From positions 1 through 64,000 of the forward strand of contig DXCC01000002.1 in assembly GCA_019116245.1 (NCBI GenBank): a stretch of DNA of 64,000 bases. Direction: 5' to 3'. The number at the start of each line of letters is the position of its first letter. Positions within the stretch are counted from its first letter, which is position 1. Position numbers and translations under genes: made by a program. Under the pieces are notes generated by a model that did not search any database, was not told the DNA's origin, and was given only the letters and a program-made list of their open reading frames with translations. This DNA comes from Candidatus Tidjanibacter faecipullorum (GTDB lineage Bacteria; Bacteroidota; Bacteroidia; Bacteroidales; Rikenellaceae). Of this stretch, positions 25,983 to 33,997 are shown piece after piece.

Positions 25983-25999
25983 GTGCTGATTTGCGAATG

Positions 26000-26030
26000 C
26001 AAAAGTACAAACTTTTTCCGATTCTCCAAA
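26000..26030 (-). promoter_or_regulatory. Promoter of tRNA-Asp copy 2 (TTTG-N19-TACTTTTG)
   Basis: Minus strand: TTTG at 26030-26027, TACTTTTG at 26007-26000, spacing exactly 19. It differs in sequence from the copy 1 promoter but keeps the spacing. Confidence 0.85.
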
Positions 26031-26042
26031 CTTTTCACCATT

Positions 26043-26231
26043 TTTTCCGCCGACGATCTTCTGCCGCAGCTTTCTTCCGCCGTCCTGGAGCTACCCCACC
26101 TGTCGGGGACGGCCCGGGGCGCCATTGTCCGCTACTTCCCGGAACTGCAACACCGGGGCGCTACCGCCGAAAACACGGCCACCTGCTATGCGCAGGCCAT
26201 CGAAACCTTCATCCGACATACCCCACGTTGA
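26043..26231 (+). pseudogene. Coding-like 3' fragment without a start codon
   Basis: The frame ending at the TGA 26229-26231 reads SADDLLPQLSSAVLELPHLS and then continues through RYFPELQHRGATAENTATCY to IETFIRHTPR. The composition looks like a real protein end, and the stop lies only 5 bases before the next ATG. Upstream the frame runs into the tRNA-Asp promoter with no ATG, GTG or TTG. It may be the tail of a gene whose front was removed when the tRNA unit was duplicated, or a chance frame. No family was recognised. Confidence 0.3.
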
Positions 26232-26236
26232 ACGCC

Positions 26237-26530
26237 ATGGTACGCATACTCACCTTTCTGATTCTGCTCATTACGCTGGCGCTACTCGCGGCCATTGACG
26301 TCGGCGCCTGGCTGGCGTTTGGTTGGACGGGCGGCGTAGCCGGGCTGTGCGGCATCATCGGCTTTCTGATCGCCTATGCGGTCAGCGTCGAGGTGGCCAT
26401 CGCTCCGCGCGACTTCTGGACGCACTCCGACTTCGGGCTCTTTCTCAAGAAACTCGGCTATGCCTGGGAGACGGGGCTCTGCGTCACGGCTGCCAGCTTT
26501 CTGATTTTCCGGTTAATCACCCTGCTCTAA
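26237..26530 (+). CDS. Small membrane protein, 97 aa, unknown function
   Basis: Starts MVRILTFLILLITLALLAAI. Three hydrophobic segments at about 4-26, 30-52 and 78-97 predict an inner-membrane protein; a polar loop APRDFWTHSDFGLFLKKLGY lies between the second and third. No known family was recognised. The ATG is chosen because it sits 5 bases after a stop in the preceding frame and begins the hydrophobic region. Shares a bidirectional terminator with the convergent methyltransferase-like gene. Confidence 0.6.
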   Translation: MVRILTFLILLITLALLAAIDVGAWLAFGWTGGVAGLCGIIGFLIAYAVSVEVAIAPRDFWTHSDFGLFLKKLGYAWETGLCVTAASFLIFRLITLL

Positions 26531-26535
26531 ACACA

Positions 26536-26569
26536 CGCGAGGGGGTGCCCATCAGAGCACCCCCTCGCG
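26536..26569. terminator. Bidirectional terminator
   Basis: CGCGAGGGGGTGC / GCACCCCCTCGCG stem followed on the plus strand by TTATTTTT, between two convergent genes. Confidence 0.85.
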
Positions 26570-26588
26570 TTATTTTTCCCGCAGCGGT

Positions 26589-27173
26589 TCAATAGCGCCA
26601 CGTGCGGCGACAATACACCTCATACTCCTCTCCGAAACGCTGCGCCAGATAACGCTCCTCACAGACAATCTGCCGGTGACACAGCACCAGCGCCACCCCC
26701 GTCAGCACGACCAACAGATAATTGGGCAGGATCAACAGCACGCCGCAATACATCAAGGCGAATCCGACAAACACAGGATTGCGGCTGAAGCGGTAAATGC
26801 CCGACTGCACCAGTCCCGTTTGCCGGGCGGTGTCTATGCCGGCCCGCCAGTTGGTCTGCATGGCCGACAGGGCCATAACGAGATAGGCGATGCCCACCAC
26901 TCCGGCGACCGTTCCGACAACCCACATCCAGGCCCGGGTCGGGCAGACGGCCAGCAGGGCATTGTCCGTCAACGCTACGACATACTGCACGATGCCCAGC
27001 AGGAGGGTTGCCGCCGCAAGCCGCCGCTCCTGGCAGCGCACTTCGGGAGCCTTGTCCCCCTGCCCCAGCCGAACGCCCTCCACACCGCGCCGACACAGGG
27101 TGACCTGTCGGAAAAACCAGGCGCCGTAAAAGAGAGTCAGGATGGCCAGTACCGTAATCTGGGATATATTCAT
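26589..27173 (-). CDS. Isoprenylcysteine/phospholipid methyltransferase-like membrane protein
   Basis: A 194-residue membrane protein with about five hydrophobic segments. The C-terminal part YRFSRNPVFVGFALMYCGVL followed by CHRQIVCEERYLAQRFGEEYEVYCRRTWRY is the shared motif of the ICMT/PEMT/NnrU methyltransferase fold (R-N/H-P-...-E-E..L...FG..Y..Y....R). These enzymes use SAM to methylate small lipophilic substrates; the substrate here cannot be told from sequence. It lies 30 bases downstream of rsmD and in the same direction, so probably in the operon 28461-29081, DUF3822, rsmD. Confidence 0.8.
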   Translation of the reverse strand: MNISQITVLAILTLFYGAWFFRQVTLCRRGVEGVRLGQGDKAPEVRCQERRLAAATLLLGIVQYVVALTDNALLAVCPTRAWMWVVGTVAGVVGIAYLVMALSAMQTNWRAGIDTARQTGLVQSGIYRFSRNPVFVGFALMYCGVLLILPNYLLVVLTGVALVLCHRQIVCEERYLAQRFGEEYEVYCRRTWRY

Positions 27174-27203
27174 AGGGATGCGCTGTGACTGGACGAAGGT
27201 TGC

Positions 27204-27752
27204 TCAGGAGTGGACCGGCTCCGCTCCGAAAAACGAGAACTGCACGCTGCCGTAACTGCGGGTCTGCAACAAATTGGGGTGCCCCTCGAATGATTTCTGC
27301 TTGGAGTGCTCGAAAATCAGCAGGCCCCCTTCACGCAGAAGCCCCTGCTCCAGCACCAGCGGAATCACCTCTTCCGATCCCTCCAGATCGTAGGGCGCAT
27401 CCGAGAAGATGATGTCGAACTGCTTGGCAACGCTCTTCAGATAGAGAAACGCATTGGCCCGCACGGCATAGAGGTTGTCCATGCCGAATGCGGCGGCCGT
27501 CTGCTTGATGAAATTGTGGTGCACGCCGTTCACCTCGACGGAGGTGACGCTGGCCGCACCGCGCGACACGAATTCATAACTGATCGACCCCGTCCCCGAA
27601 AAGAGATCGAGCACATCGGCTCCCTCGATGTCCACCAGATTGTTCAGCACATTGAACAGATTCTCCTTGGCGAAATCGGTTGTCGGACGCGCCCGCAGGT
27701 TGCGCGGCGGCGTGATGACCCGGCCCCGGAATTTACCTCCCACAATACGCAT
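27204..27752 (-). CDS. rsmD: 16S rRNA (guanine(966)-N(2))-methyltransferase
   Basis: A 182-residue SAM-dependent RNA methyltransferase acting on 16S rRNA G966. Starts MRIVGGKFRGRVITPP; LRARPTTDFAKENLFNVL is the family signature, LDLFSGTGSISYEFVSRGA the SAM loop. The catalytic motif, normally (D/N)PP(Y/F), reads SDAPYDLEG here, with the first Pro replaced by Ala. The ATG overlaps the TGA of the DUF3822 gene (TGATG), so the two are coupled. The frame upstream of this ATG belongs to the overlap and is not used. Confidence 0.92.
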   Translation of the reverse strand: MRIVGGKFRGRVITPPRNLRARPTTDFAKENLFNVLNNLVDIEGADVLDLFSGTGSISYEFVSRGAASVTSVEVNGVHHNFIKQTAAAFGMDNLYAVRANAFLYLKSVAKQFDIIFSDAPYDLEGSEEVIPLVLEQGLLREGGLLIFEHSKQKSFEGHPNLLQTRSYGSVQFSFFGAEPVHS

Positions 27753-28480
27753 CACCGACCTCCTTTCCGTATGTCCGACCAACGCTGCGCGCCCCGAAAA
27801 TAACGCCTCAAACGGGCCAAATCGACCTCCGTTCCGTCACCGTAGAGATAGACCACCATTCGGTCGCGCCGCTCGCCCTCGGTCAGGGCGGTCAGACACC
27901 ACACCAGATCGGCCGTCTCCCGACCGGGACAGACCTCCGCCAGAGCCAACTTTCCGTCCGCGCCGTAGCGGGTCACATAGAAATTGTCGCCCGTGGGATA
28001 GACCATCCATCCGCCACCCGCAACCGGTTCGCGGCGCCAGGCGGCCAGCAGTTCCTGCAGCGGCGAGTAGAAACGCATCCGGCGCACCGGCAGCAGACGC
28101 AGCGCCTCGATGGCAGCCGTCTCGACCACCATGACGGCACTCACCTCCTCCACGGCCTCCGCCACAACCACGGTCCGGGTCGGATCGGGGACAATGCCCG
28201 CCCGACGCAACAGCTCCTCCGGATCGGCCTCGGCCAGCAGGTCGGCCGGCACGAAGAGCGTCCGGTCCGTATCGGCAAACACCTGCACCAGATCGAAATC
28301 CGACCGGAGGCGGGCCGTCATCCGGGCAATCTGCCCGGCCGGCGAGGCCTCCTTGCGGAAATCGATGCCGTACTGCATCGTGCCTTCGTCGTCGGCCAGA
28401 TAAAAAGAAAGTCCGCCCTGCCGGAGCCGAACGGACAATATCTTTTTATCGTTTTCCGAATTACTCCCAGTTACCTGCAT
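27752..28480 (-). CDS. DUF3822 family protein
   Basis: A 242-residue cytoplasmic protein starting MQVTGSNSENDKKILSVRLR. It follows the DUF3822 pattern: LSFYLADDEGTMQY near the start, then acidic/hydrophobic strands and an actin/ASKHA-like duplicated layout (FVPADLL, RRMRFYSPLQELLAAW, GDNFYVTRYGADGKL). Function unknown, but DUF3822 genes typically sit immediately upstream of rsmD in Bacteroidota, as here with a TGATG overlap. Its 5' end overlaps the stop of the preceding gene by about 20 bases. Confidence 0.8.
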   Translation of the reverse strand: MQVTGSNSENDKKILSVRLRQGGLSFYLADDEGTMQYGIDFRKEASPAGQIARMTARLRSDFDLVQVFADTDRTLFVPADLLAEADPEELLRRAGIVPDPTRTVVVAEAVEEVSAVMVVETAAIEALRLLPVRRMRFYSPLQELLAAWRREPVAGGGWMVYPTGDNFYVTRYGADGKLALAEVCPGRETADLVWCLTALTEGERRDRMVVYLYGDGTEVDLARLRRYFRGAQRWSDIRKGGR

Positions 28481-29081
28481 CGTTCGTAGCACTGGTCATC
28501 GACCCCACCTTGATGCCGGGGTAATCCTTGAACGTATTCTCACGCTCGTCGATCAGGTTCACGAGTTCCTGGTGATTCAGGTCGGAGAGATAAGCCTTGA
28601 ACGGAGCGCGGCACTCGAACACCTGCACCGTCACACCCGACTCGGTCTCCAGCGCACCGGCCTCCAGGATGTACTCCTGATCCGCGCTGTAGGGGATATA
28701 GCGGAGCTGCTGCACCTGCTCGGGAGTCAGTTTCTTGGTACCGAAGGCCGTATCGATCACAGCCATCTTGAACTGCTCGCTCTTCACCAGACCGCGTGCC
28801 ACGGCTACCGAGTCGTCGGCCGAACCGAACGAACGCTCGTACACCATCGAGTCGGTCAGCACGAAAGCGATCAGCGAGTCGAAGTTGCCGCAATATTTGT
28901 TATAGACCTGTTTGTAGGCACGTTCCGCAGAACGGATGTCTTTGATGCGGTCGATCACGGCAGCAGAGCGTTTCTCCACCTCCTTGTCGAACTGGAGCGG
29001 AATCGTCAACTGACGGTATACGACAAAAGCGAGTCCGATAACTACGAGAGCGAGGACAATCTGAATAGCAGCTTTTTTCAT
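28461..29081 (-). CDS. Membrane-anchored conserved hypothetical protein
   Basis: A 206-residue protein starting MKKAAIQIVLALVVIGLAFV, one N-terminal membrane helix (about 4-24) followed by a periplasmic domain. RIKDIRSAERAYKQVYNKYC, a helical segment after the anchor, gives it a pseudopilin-like outline (single N-terminal helix, then extended helix), and FDSLIAFVLTDSM follows. Similar proteins of unknown role occur in Bacteroidales, from memory. It heads the minus-strand run with DUF3822, rsmD and the methyltransferase-like gene, overlapping the former by 20 bases. Confidence 0.7.
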   Translation of the reverse strand: MKKAAIQIVLALVVIGLAFVVYRQLTIPLQFDKEVEKRSAAVIDRIKDIRSAERAYKQVYNKYCGNFDSLIAFVLTDSMVYERSFGSADDSVAVARGLVKSEQFKMAVIDTAFGTKKLTPEQVQQLRYIPYSADQEYILEAGALETESGVTVQVFECRAPFKAYLSDLNHQELVNLIDERENTFKDYPGIKVGSMTSATNDAGNWE

Positions 29082-29160
29082 TTTTATTTTTTCATTTAAG
29101 TTTGTAACGCGTTTCGGGCGAAAGTCCGCAAACGGCCGAAACTCTAAAATTGCCCGACCG

Positions 29161-30582
29161 ATGGTGCATGAACATATCGCGTCTCAAATTTACGCGAATT
29201 TTGCTTTCGAGCCAACTGTTAGCCAAAAAAAAATCATTGACGCCCTGGCGCAGTGGCTTGCCGATCCCGACACGGAACGGATTTTCATCCTCAACGGCTA
29301 TGCCGGCACCGGCAAGACGACGGTTGTGGCCGCCTTCGTGGCCGCCCTGCGCGCCCTGCGCATCAAGCCCATCCTGCTCGCTCCGACCGGACGGGCAGCC
29401 AAGGTCATGGCCGACCACGCCGGACAGCACGCCTACACCATCCACAAGAAGATCTACCGCCAGAAGAGCCTGACCGACCCCGAATCGGACTTTTCGCTCG
29501 ACTACAACCGCGAGAAGGATGCCTGCTTCATCATCGACGAGGCTTCGATGCTCACCGCGGCCTCCGACCCCTTCTCGCCCTTCGGCAGCGGATCGCTGCT
29601 CGAGGATCTGATCCGCTACGTCCGTCAGGGCGCCCGCTGCCGGCTGCTCTTCGTGGGCGACAACGCCCAGCTTCCCCCCGTGGGACACGACAGCAGCCCG
29701 GCCCTTGACCCGGCCTTCATGCGCACCTACGGCGAGGTCACCTACGGCATGCTGGACGAGGTCATGCGCCAGGAGAGCGACTCGGGCATTCTCTTCAACG
29801 CCACGCTAGTGCGCTGCATGCTCGAGGCGGACATCCTGGAGCCGCCGCTCTTCGACCTCTCCTACCCCGACTTCCAGGCCATCGACGGCGGCGAGTTTCT
29901 CGAAAAGGTCGAGGAATGCTACGGCCGCTACGGCCGCGAGGGGACGATCGTCGTGACCCGCTCCAACAAACGGGCCAACCGCTTCAACGAGGGGATCCGC
30001 CGCTACATCCTCTATGCCGAGGAGGAGATCGAGTCGGGCGACATGCTGATGGTGGTCAAGAACAACTACCACTTCACCGAACGCGAACAGGAGCCGCGCA
30101 TGGACTTCATCGCCAACGGCGACACGGCCCGGCTGGTCAAACTGCGCCGCTTCGAGGAGCTCTACGGCTTCCGGTTTGCCGAGGCGCGGCTCAGCTTCCC
30201 CGACTACGACGACTACGAACTGGACTGCAAGATTCTGCTCGACACACTCTCCTCCGAGGCCCCCGCCCTGACGCGCGAACAGAGCAGCGCCCTGTTTCAG
30301 GCCGTCAGCGAGGATTATGCCGACATCCGCAGCAAGGCCAAACGCTACAAGCTGGTCCACGAAAATCCCCATTTCAATGCCCTGCAGGTGAAATTCGCCT
30401 ATGCCGTCACGACCCACAAGGCGCAGGGCGGCGAGTGGCAGGCCGTCTTCATCGACAAGATGCTGTTCGGCGACGAGGTGATGAGCCGCGACCTGATGCG
30501 CTGGCTCTACACGGCCATCACGCGCGCCAGCCGGCAGGTCTATCTGGTGAATTTCGACGAACGCTTTTTCGACAAGAAGTAG
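29161..30582 (+). CDS. RecD-like ATP-dependent DNA helicase (SF1B)
   Basis: A 473-residue helicase. Walker A is FILNGYAGTGKTTVVAAF near residue 42, motif Ia LLAPTGRAAKVMAD, motif II FIIDEASML, motif III RLLFVGDNAQLPPVG, motif IV region VVTRSNKRANRFNEG, motif V FAYAVTTHKAQGGEWQAVFI and motif VI RWLYTAITRASRQVYLV. All SF1B RecD/Dda motifs are present, but there is no N-terminal RecD2 pin/ERCC4-like domain, so the protein is nearer in size to Dda. It should translocate 5'-3' on single strands during repair or replication restart. Divergent from the rsmD-containing operon; no recB or recC nearby. Confidence 0.9.
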   Translation: MVHEHIASQIYANFAFEPTVSQKKIIDALAQWLADPDTERIFILNGYAGTGKTTVVAAFVAALRALRIKPILLAPTGRAAKVMADHAGQHAYTIHKKIYRQKSLTDPESDFSLDYNREKDACFIIDEASMLTAASDPFSPFGSGSLLEDLIRYVRQGARCRLLFVGDNAQLPPVGHDSSPALDPAFMRTYGEVTYGMLDEVMRQESDSGILFNATLVRCMLEADILEPPLFDLSYPDFQAIDGGEFLEKVEECYGRYGREGTIVVTRSNKRANRFNEGIRRYILYAEEEIESGDMLMVVKNNYHFTEREQEPRMDFIANGDTARLVKLRRFEELYGFRFAEARLSFPDYDDYELDCKILLDTLSSEAPALTREQSSALFQAVSEDYADIRSKAKRYKLVHENPHFNALQVKFAYAVTTHKAQGGEWQAVFIDKMLFGDEVMSRDLMRWLYTAITRASRQVYLVNFDERFFDKK

Positions 30583-30667
30583 GCCTCATGCCCTGCCCTC
30601 CGCTCTTTCCTTCCACAGTCCGCATCGGACGGCGCGGCGGGATGTACCCCTGCCTTTTCCCGGAGGG

Positions 30668-32986
30668 TCAGAAGGTTTTGCCGAGGCTGAAATAGATGCC
30701 GAACCGGCTGAGATTGGAGTAGTCGAAAAGGAGCGTGATAGGGCCGATGGGCGATGCGAAGGCATACTGCAGCCCCACGCCCCAGAGGTCGTCCCGGCGG
30801 GCGTCCCGGGTGAACATGCCGAAGAAGGATTTGTTCTGCAGGCCATAGGCCGCCTTGAGGGAGACATAATGGTTGGCGATCACGCGAACGCGGGCCTCGG
30901 CATGGAAGGTGATGAGCGAACGGTTGGCCTCCTCCATGTGATGGATGCCGACGAAAGGGATCTGCTGATCCATGTAGCGGCCGGCCACCTCGCCGCCGAT
31001 GTAGTTGTAATAGGAATAGGCCACCGGCTGGCCGATCAGCGAACGGCCGGTAATGCCCGGCAGCAGGGTCAGATAGCGCACCGGCGTCAGCGCCCAGCGG
31101 GCATGGTAGGCCAGCGAACCGAAGGGATCCGTACCCTCGTATCCGTACCCGTTGTCGGTGTGAAGCGTCGCCCGGGCATAGGCGGAGAGGCCCCGCGTGG
31201 GGAAGTAGTGGTTGTCGTAGGTTTCCAGATCACCCATCAGGTAGTAGTTGATGAACCCCTTGGGCGTTACGGCGATACGGTCGGCATCGGAAACGAAGAG
31301 GAAGGAGTTGTAGTTGAAATGCTCGTAATTGACGCCCAGCCGCGGATTGAACCACGTCGGGTTGGCCAGCGAGAAGAAGAGTTCGACCCGGTTCTGCCCG
31401 AAGGTGACGTTGTTGTTCTGACGGCCGTTCTTGTAGAGCTGGTAGTTGTTGTTCTTGAACATGTAGGAAAGCCCCAGCCGACCGCGCAGGATATTGCTCG
31501 AGAGCACGTCGAGTTTCACGTAGGGGTTCTCGTTGAGCCGCAGCGTGAAGCCCAGTTTCGGGCCCTGCAGGCCGCGCAGGGTGAGCGTCGAGTTGAGCAG
31601 GATGCTGGCCATCTCCTCCGTATCGAACCGGAAGCCGATGTTGACCATGGCGGGCTGCTTCTCGTTCACCGTGATGAGCAGCGTGTAGGGCGGCCGGCTC
31701 TCCAGCGTGTAGGTCACATAGGAGAAGGCGCCCGAGCCGCGCACCTTGGCGATGGCGTTGTAGAGTTCGCCCTTGGTGACGGTCGTATGTTCGCGGATGC
31801 GCAGCGTACGGCGCATGAAACGCTCCTCGTTATGAGTCAGCCCGACAAATTCGATCTCTCCCACCCGCAGCGAGTCGCTCTCCTCGGTGAGGATGCGCCG
31901 CCGGTTGGCCATGTACTCCGCGCCCGCATAGACCTGCTCCTGGAGGGCGACGATCTCCGCCCAGTGCTGACGGGCACACCGTTCGCCGCGAAGCAGCAGG
32001 GAGTCCACCGCCGTGGCCGAGAAACTGGCCGAATTGTAGGGCCGCACCTCGGGATGCAGGTAGAGATCGACATGCTTGAGATTCTCCGTGTAGCGTTCCC
32101 GCCCCAGGATGGCCGTCACCTGGTTGAACAGGCCGCTGAACGAGCGCAGGGTCTCCTCGTTGATCGACTCCCCGGAGGCCAGATCGACGCCGATCACGAC
32201 ATCGGCCCCCATTTCGCGCACCACATCCACCGGGAAGTTGTTGTAGATGCCGCCGTCGACCAGCGCCATGCCGTCCAGCGACACCGGCACGAAGGCACCG
32301 GGAATGGACATGCTTGCCCGGATGGCAAGCGGCAGATTGCCGCTGCGGAAGACCACCTCCTGCCCCTTGACCATGTCGTAGGCCACGCAGGCGAAGGGAA
32401 TGGGCAGCGAATCGAAATCCAGGTCGTCGTCATGATAGCCGAGCGTCATCTCGTTCAGCAGGTTCAGCACGCTCTGACCGGCCAGCACGCCCGACGGAAT
32501 GGAAAACTTCTTCTTGAGCGACAGCGGCACCGAAAGCAGATAGGTGTCGTTGATCTCCTTCTCGGCCACCAGCTGGTCACTGCGCGAGAGCTTGTCGCTC
32601 AGCAGCGCCACCCAGTCCTGGTTGCGCACCAGCGAATCGAGTTCGGAGGTGGTCCACCCGATGGCGTACAGACCGCCGATGATGGCCCCCATGCTGGTGC
32701 CGGCAATGTAGTCGATCGGCATGCCGGCCTCCTCGAGCACCTTCAGGATGCCGATGTGGGCCACACCCTTCGCACCGCCGCCGCTGAGCACGACCCCCAC
32801 CTTGGGACGTCCGGCATCACCGACGGGAATGTGCCGCTCCCGCAGGGCGACAGCACCTGCGTCTGCGCCGTCGGTCCGGGCAGCGCATACACGCGCCCCG
32901 CCGGAAACCGCTCCGGCTTGCACCGGCACCGCACCCGGTCCGAAACAGAAAAGGGCCAACAGGGACACTACCCACCCAGCACGCAT
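30668..32986 (-). CDS. Patatin-like phospholipase with POTRA and outer-membrane beta-barrel (PlpD type)
   Basis: A 772-residue exported protein. The start is set at MRAGWVVSLLALFCFGPGAV, which opens a signal peptide; 33 upstream codons are not used. The patatin domain (about 75-285) has GVVLSGGGAKGVAHIGIL (oxyanion hole), AGTSMGAIIGG (nucleophile Ser) and MALVDGGIYNNFPVDV (catalytic Asp). A POTRA-like part (VGEIEFVGLTHNEERFMRRT) follows, and the last 370 residues form a BamA/TpsB-type barrel ending NLSRFGIYFSLGKTF with terminal Phe. This is the type Vd secretion layout of Pseudomonas PlpD. Whether the lipase is released or stays attached is unknown. Confidence 0.9.
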   Translation of the reverse strand: MRAGWVVSLLALFCFGPGAVPVQAGAVSGGARVCAARTDGADAGAVALRERHIPVGDAGRPKVGVVLSGGGAKGVAHIGILKVLEEAGMPIDYIAGTSMGAIIGGLYAIGWTTSELDSLVRNQDWVALLSDKLSRSDQLVAEKEINDTYLLSVPLSLKKKFSIPSGVLAGQSVLNLLNEMTLGYHDDDLDFDSLPIPFACVAYDMVKGQEVVFRSGNLPLAIRASMSIPGAFVPVSLDGMALVDGGIYNNFPVDVVREMGADVVIGVDLASGESINEETLRSFSGLFNQVTAILGRERYTENLKHVDLYLHPEVRPYNSASFSATAVDSLLLRGERCARQHWAEIVALQEQVYAGAEYMANRRRILTEESDSLRVGEIEFVGLTHNEERFMRRTLRIREHTTVTKGELYNAIAKVRGSGAFSYVTYTLESRPPYTLLITVNEKQPAMVNIGFRFDTEEMASILLNSTLTLRGLQGPKLGFTLRLNENPYVKLDVLSSNILRGRLGLSYMFKNNNYQLYKNGRQNNNVTFGQNRVELFFSLANPTWFNPRLGVNYEHFNYNSFLFVSDADRIAVTPKGFINYYLMGDLETYDNHYFPTRGLSAYARATLHTDNGYGYEGTDPFGSLAYHARWALTPVRYLTLLPGITGRSLIGQPVAYSYYNYIGGEVAGRYMDQQIPFVGIHHMEEANRSLITFHAEARVRVIANHYVSLKAAYGLQNKSFFGMFTRDARRDDLWGVGLQYAFASPIGPITLLFDYSNLSRFGIYFSLGKTF

Positions 32987-33073
32987 ATCGTCGATTCGTT
33001 CAATTGTCAGCAAAAACCGTCCGCCCGCGCCCCTCGAACACGGCATCCGGTACGCCTCCGGCCGGAGGCTGTA

Positions 33074-33081
33074 CAAAGGTA
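33074..33081 (-). promoter_or_regulatory. -7 element TACCTTTG for the patatin gene
   Basis: TAnnTTTG match on the minus strand 87 bases before the chosen ATG, supporting that the longer frame upstream is untranslated. Confidence 0.5.
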
Positions 33082-33220
33082 GCATTTTTCATGCCGCGCC
33101 CTGCACCCCGTTCCCCTTTTTCACGGTTCCGCACCGATTTTGCCCTGCCAACGGCATGGCTGCCGTAGGTGCGGCATGCATTTTCCGGGCGGTGGAGAGC
33201 GTCTTTTCGGATCGTTTGCG

Positions 33221-33228
33221 TATGTTTG
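33221..33228 (+). promoter_or_regulatory. -7 element TATGTTTG for the LUD gene
   Basis: TAnnTTTG match 25 bases before the ATG at 33254; also argues against the longer upstream frame. Confidence 0.6.
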
Positions 33229-33253
33229 CAGGGAACCATTACCGAATCGACGT

Positions 33254-33904
33254 ATGCAAACCAACCCCGAAAACACGGACAACCTGCTGGAGCGCTGTGC
33301 CGAACGGCTGCGCCGCAACGGGTTTGAGGTCGTCATTCTGCCCGACGAGAAGGCCGCCGGCGCCTTCATCCGGGAGCGTATCGAAACCCTCGCTCCGGCC
33401 AGCGTCTCGTTCGGAGACTCCATGACCCTTTACGCCACCGGCACGATCGACTGGCTGCGCAGCCAGGATCGCTTTCCGCTGATCGACACCTTCGAGCCGG
33501 GCGTGCCGTTCCGCCAGCTGATCGACCGCCGACGCCAGGCACTGCTCTGCGATACCTTTCTGACGGGTATCAATGCCGTGACGCTCACGGGCGAGCTCCA
33601 CTGGCTCGACATGATCGGCAACCGCATCGCCCCGATCGCCTTCGGCCCGCGCCACATCATCCTCCCGGTGGGCCGCAACAAGATCGTCGCCGACTCGGCC
33701 GCCGCCTACGAACGCATCCGCACGAAAGCCGCACCGCAGAACGTCGCCCGCCACGAGGGCATGGTGACCCCCTGCGCCAAAACGGGCGTCTGCTACGACT
33801 GCTCCTCGCCGCACCGCATCTGCAACGAGCGGCTGATCCTGCACAAGTGCCACCCGGCGGGCCGCATCACGGTCGTGCTGATCGACCGCGACTTGGGCCT
33901 CTGA
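33254..33904 (+). CDS. LUD domain protein (lactate utilisation-type, stand-alone)
   Basis: A 216-residue cytoplasmic protein with the LUD/DUF162 layout: SFGDSMTLYATGTIDWL, ALLCDTFLTGINAVTLTGEL, then GPRHIILPVGRNKIVADSAA. A Cys-containing tail follows (TPCAKTGVCYDCSSPHRICN), which is typical of the single-gene LUD subgroup and could bind a metal or cluster. LUD proteins of lactate operons (LutB, LutC) help oxidise lactate, but no lutA or lutB is next to this gene, so that role is not supported here. Monocistronic. Confidence 0.85.
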   Translation: MQTNPENTDNLLERCAERLRRNGFEVVILPDEKAAGAFIRERIETLAPASVSFGDSMTLYATGTIDWLRSQDRFPLIDTFEPGVPFRQLIDRRRQALLCDTFLTGINAVTLTGELHWLDMIGNRIAPIAFGPRHIILPVGRNKIVADSAAAYERIRTKAAPQNVARHEGMVTPCAKTGVCYDCSSPHRICNERLILHKCHPAGRITVVLIDRDLGL

Positions 33905-33929
33905 CCCCGCGTGTCACCCCACAAAACGA

Positions 33930-33960
33930 GCGGCGGAATCCCCAATCGGGATTCCGCCGC
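33930..33960. terminator. Bidirectional terminator between LUD gene and beta-helix lipoprotein gene
   Basis: GCGGCGGAATCCC / GGGATTCCGCCGC hairpin with a 5-base loop, between convergent genes. Confidence 0.8.
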
Positions 33961-33997
33961 CTGTTTCATGACCGGAGCACGCCGGTCGCCGGAAGGA

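Larger units (their letters stand above)
25872..25988. repeat. Direct repeat, copy 2 (tRNA-Asp plus terminator)
   Basis: Second copy of the unit at 25532-25648. The 223 bases between copies show no gene. Confidence 0.9.

Noticed and set aside
25532-25988. Attachment-site duplication flanking a mobile element
   Set aside because: The repeat contains a whole tRNA with terminator, and the 223 bases between copies hold no integrase or other gene, so a simple tandem duplication is more likely.
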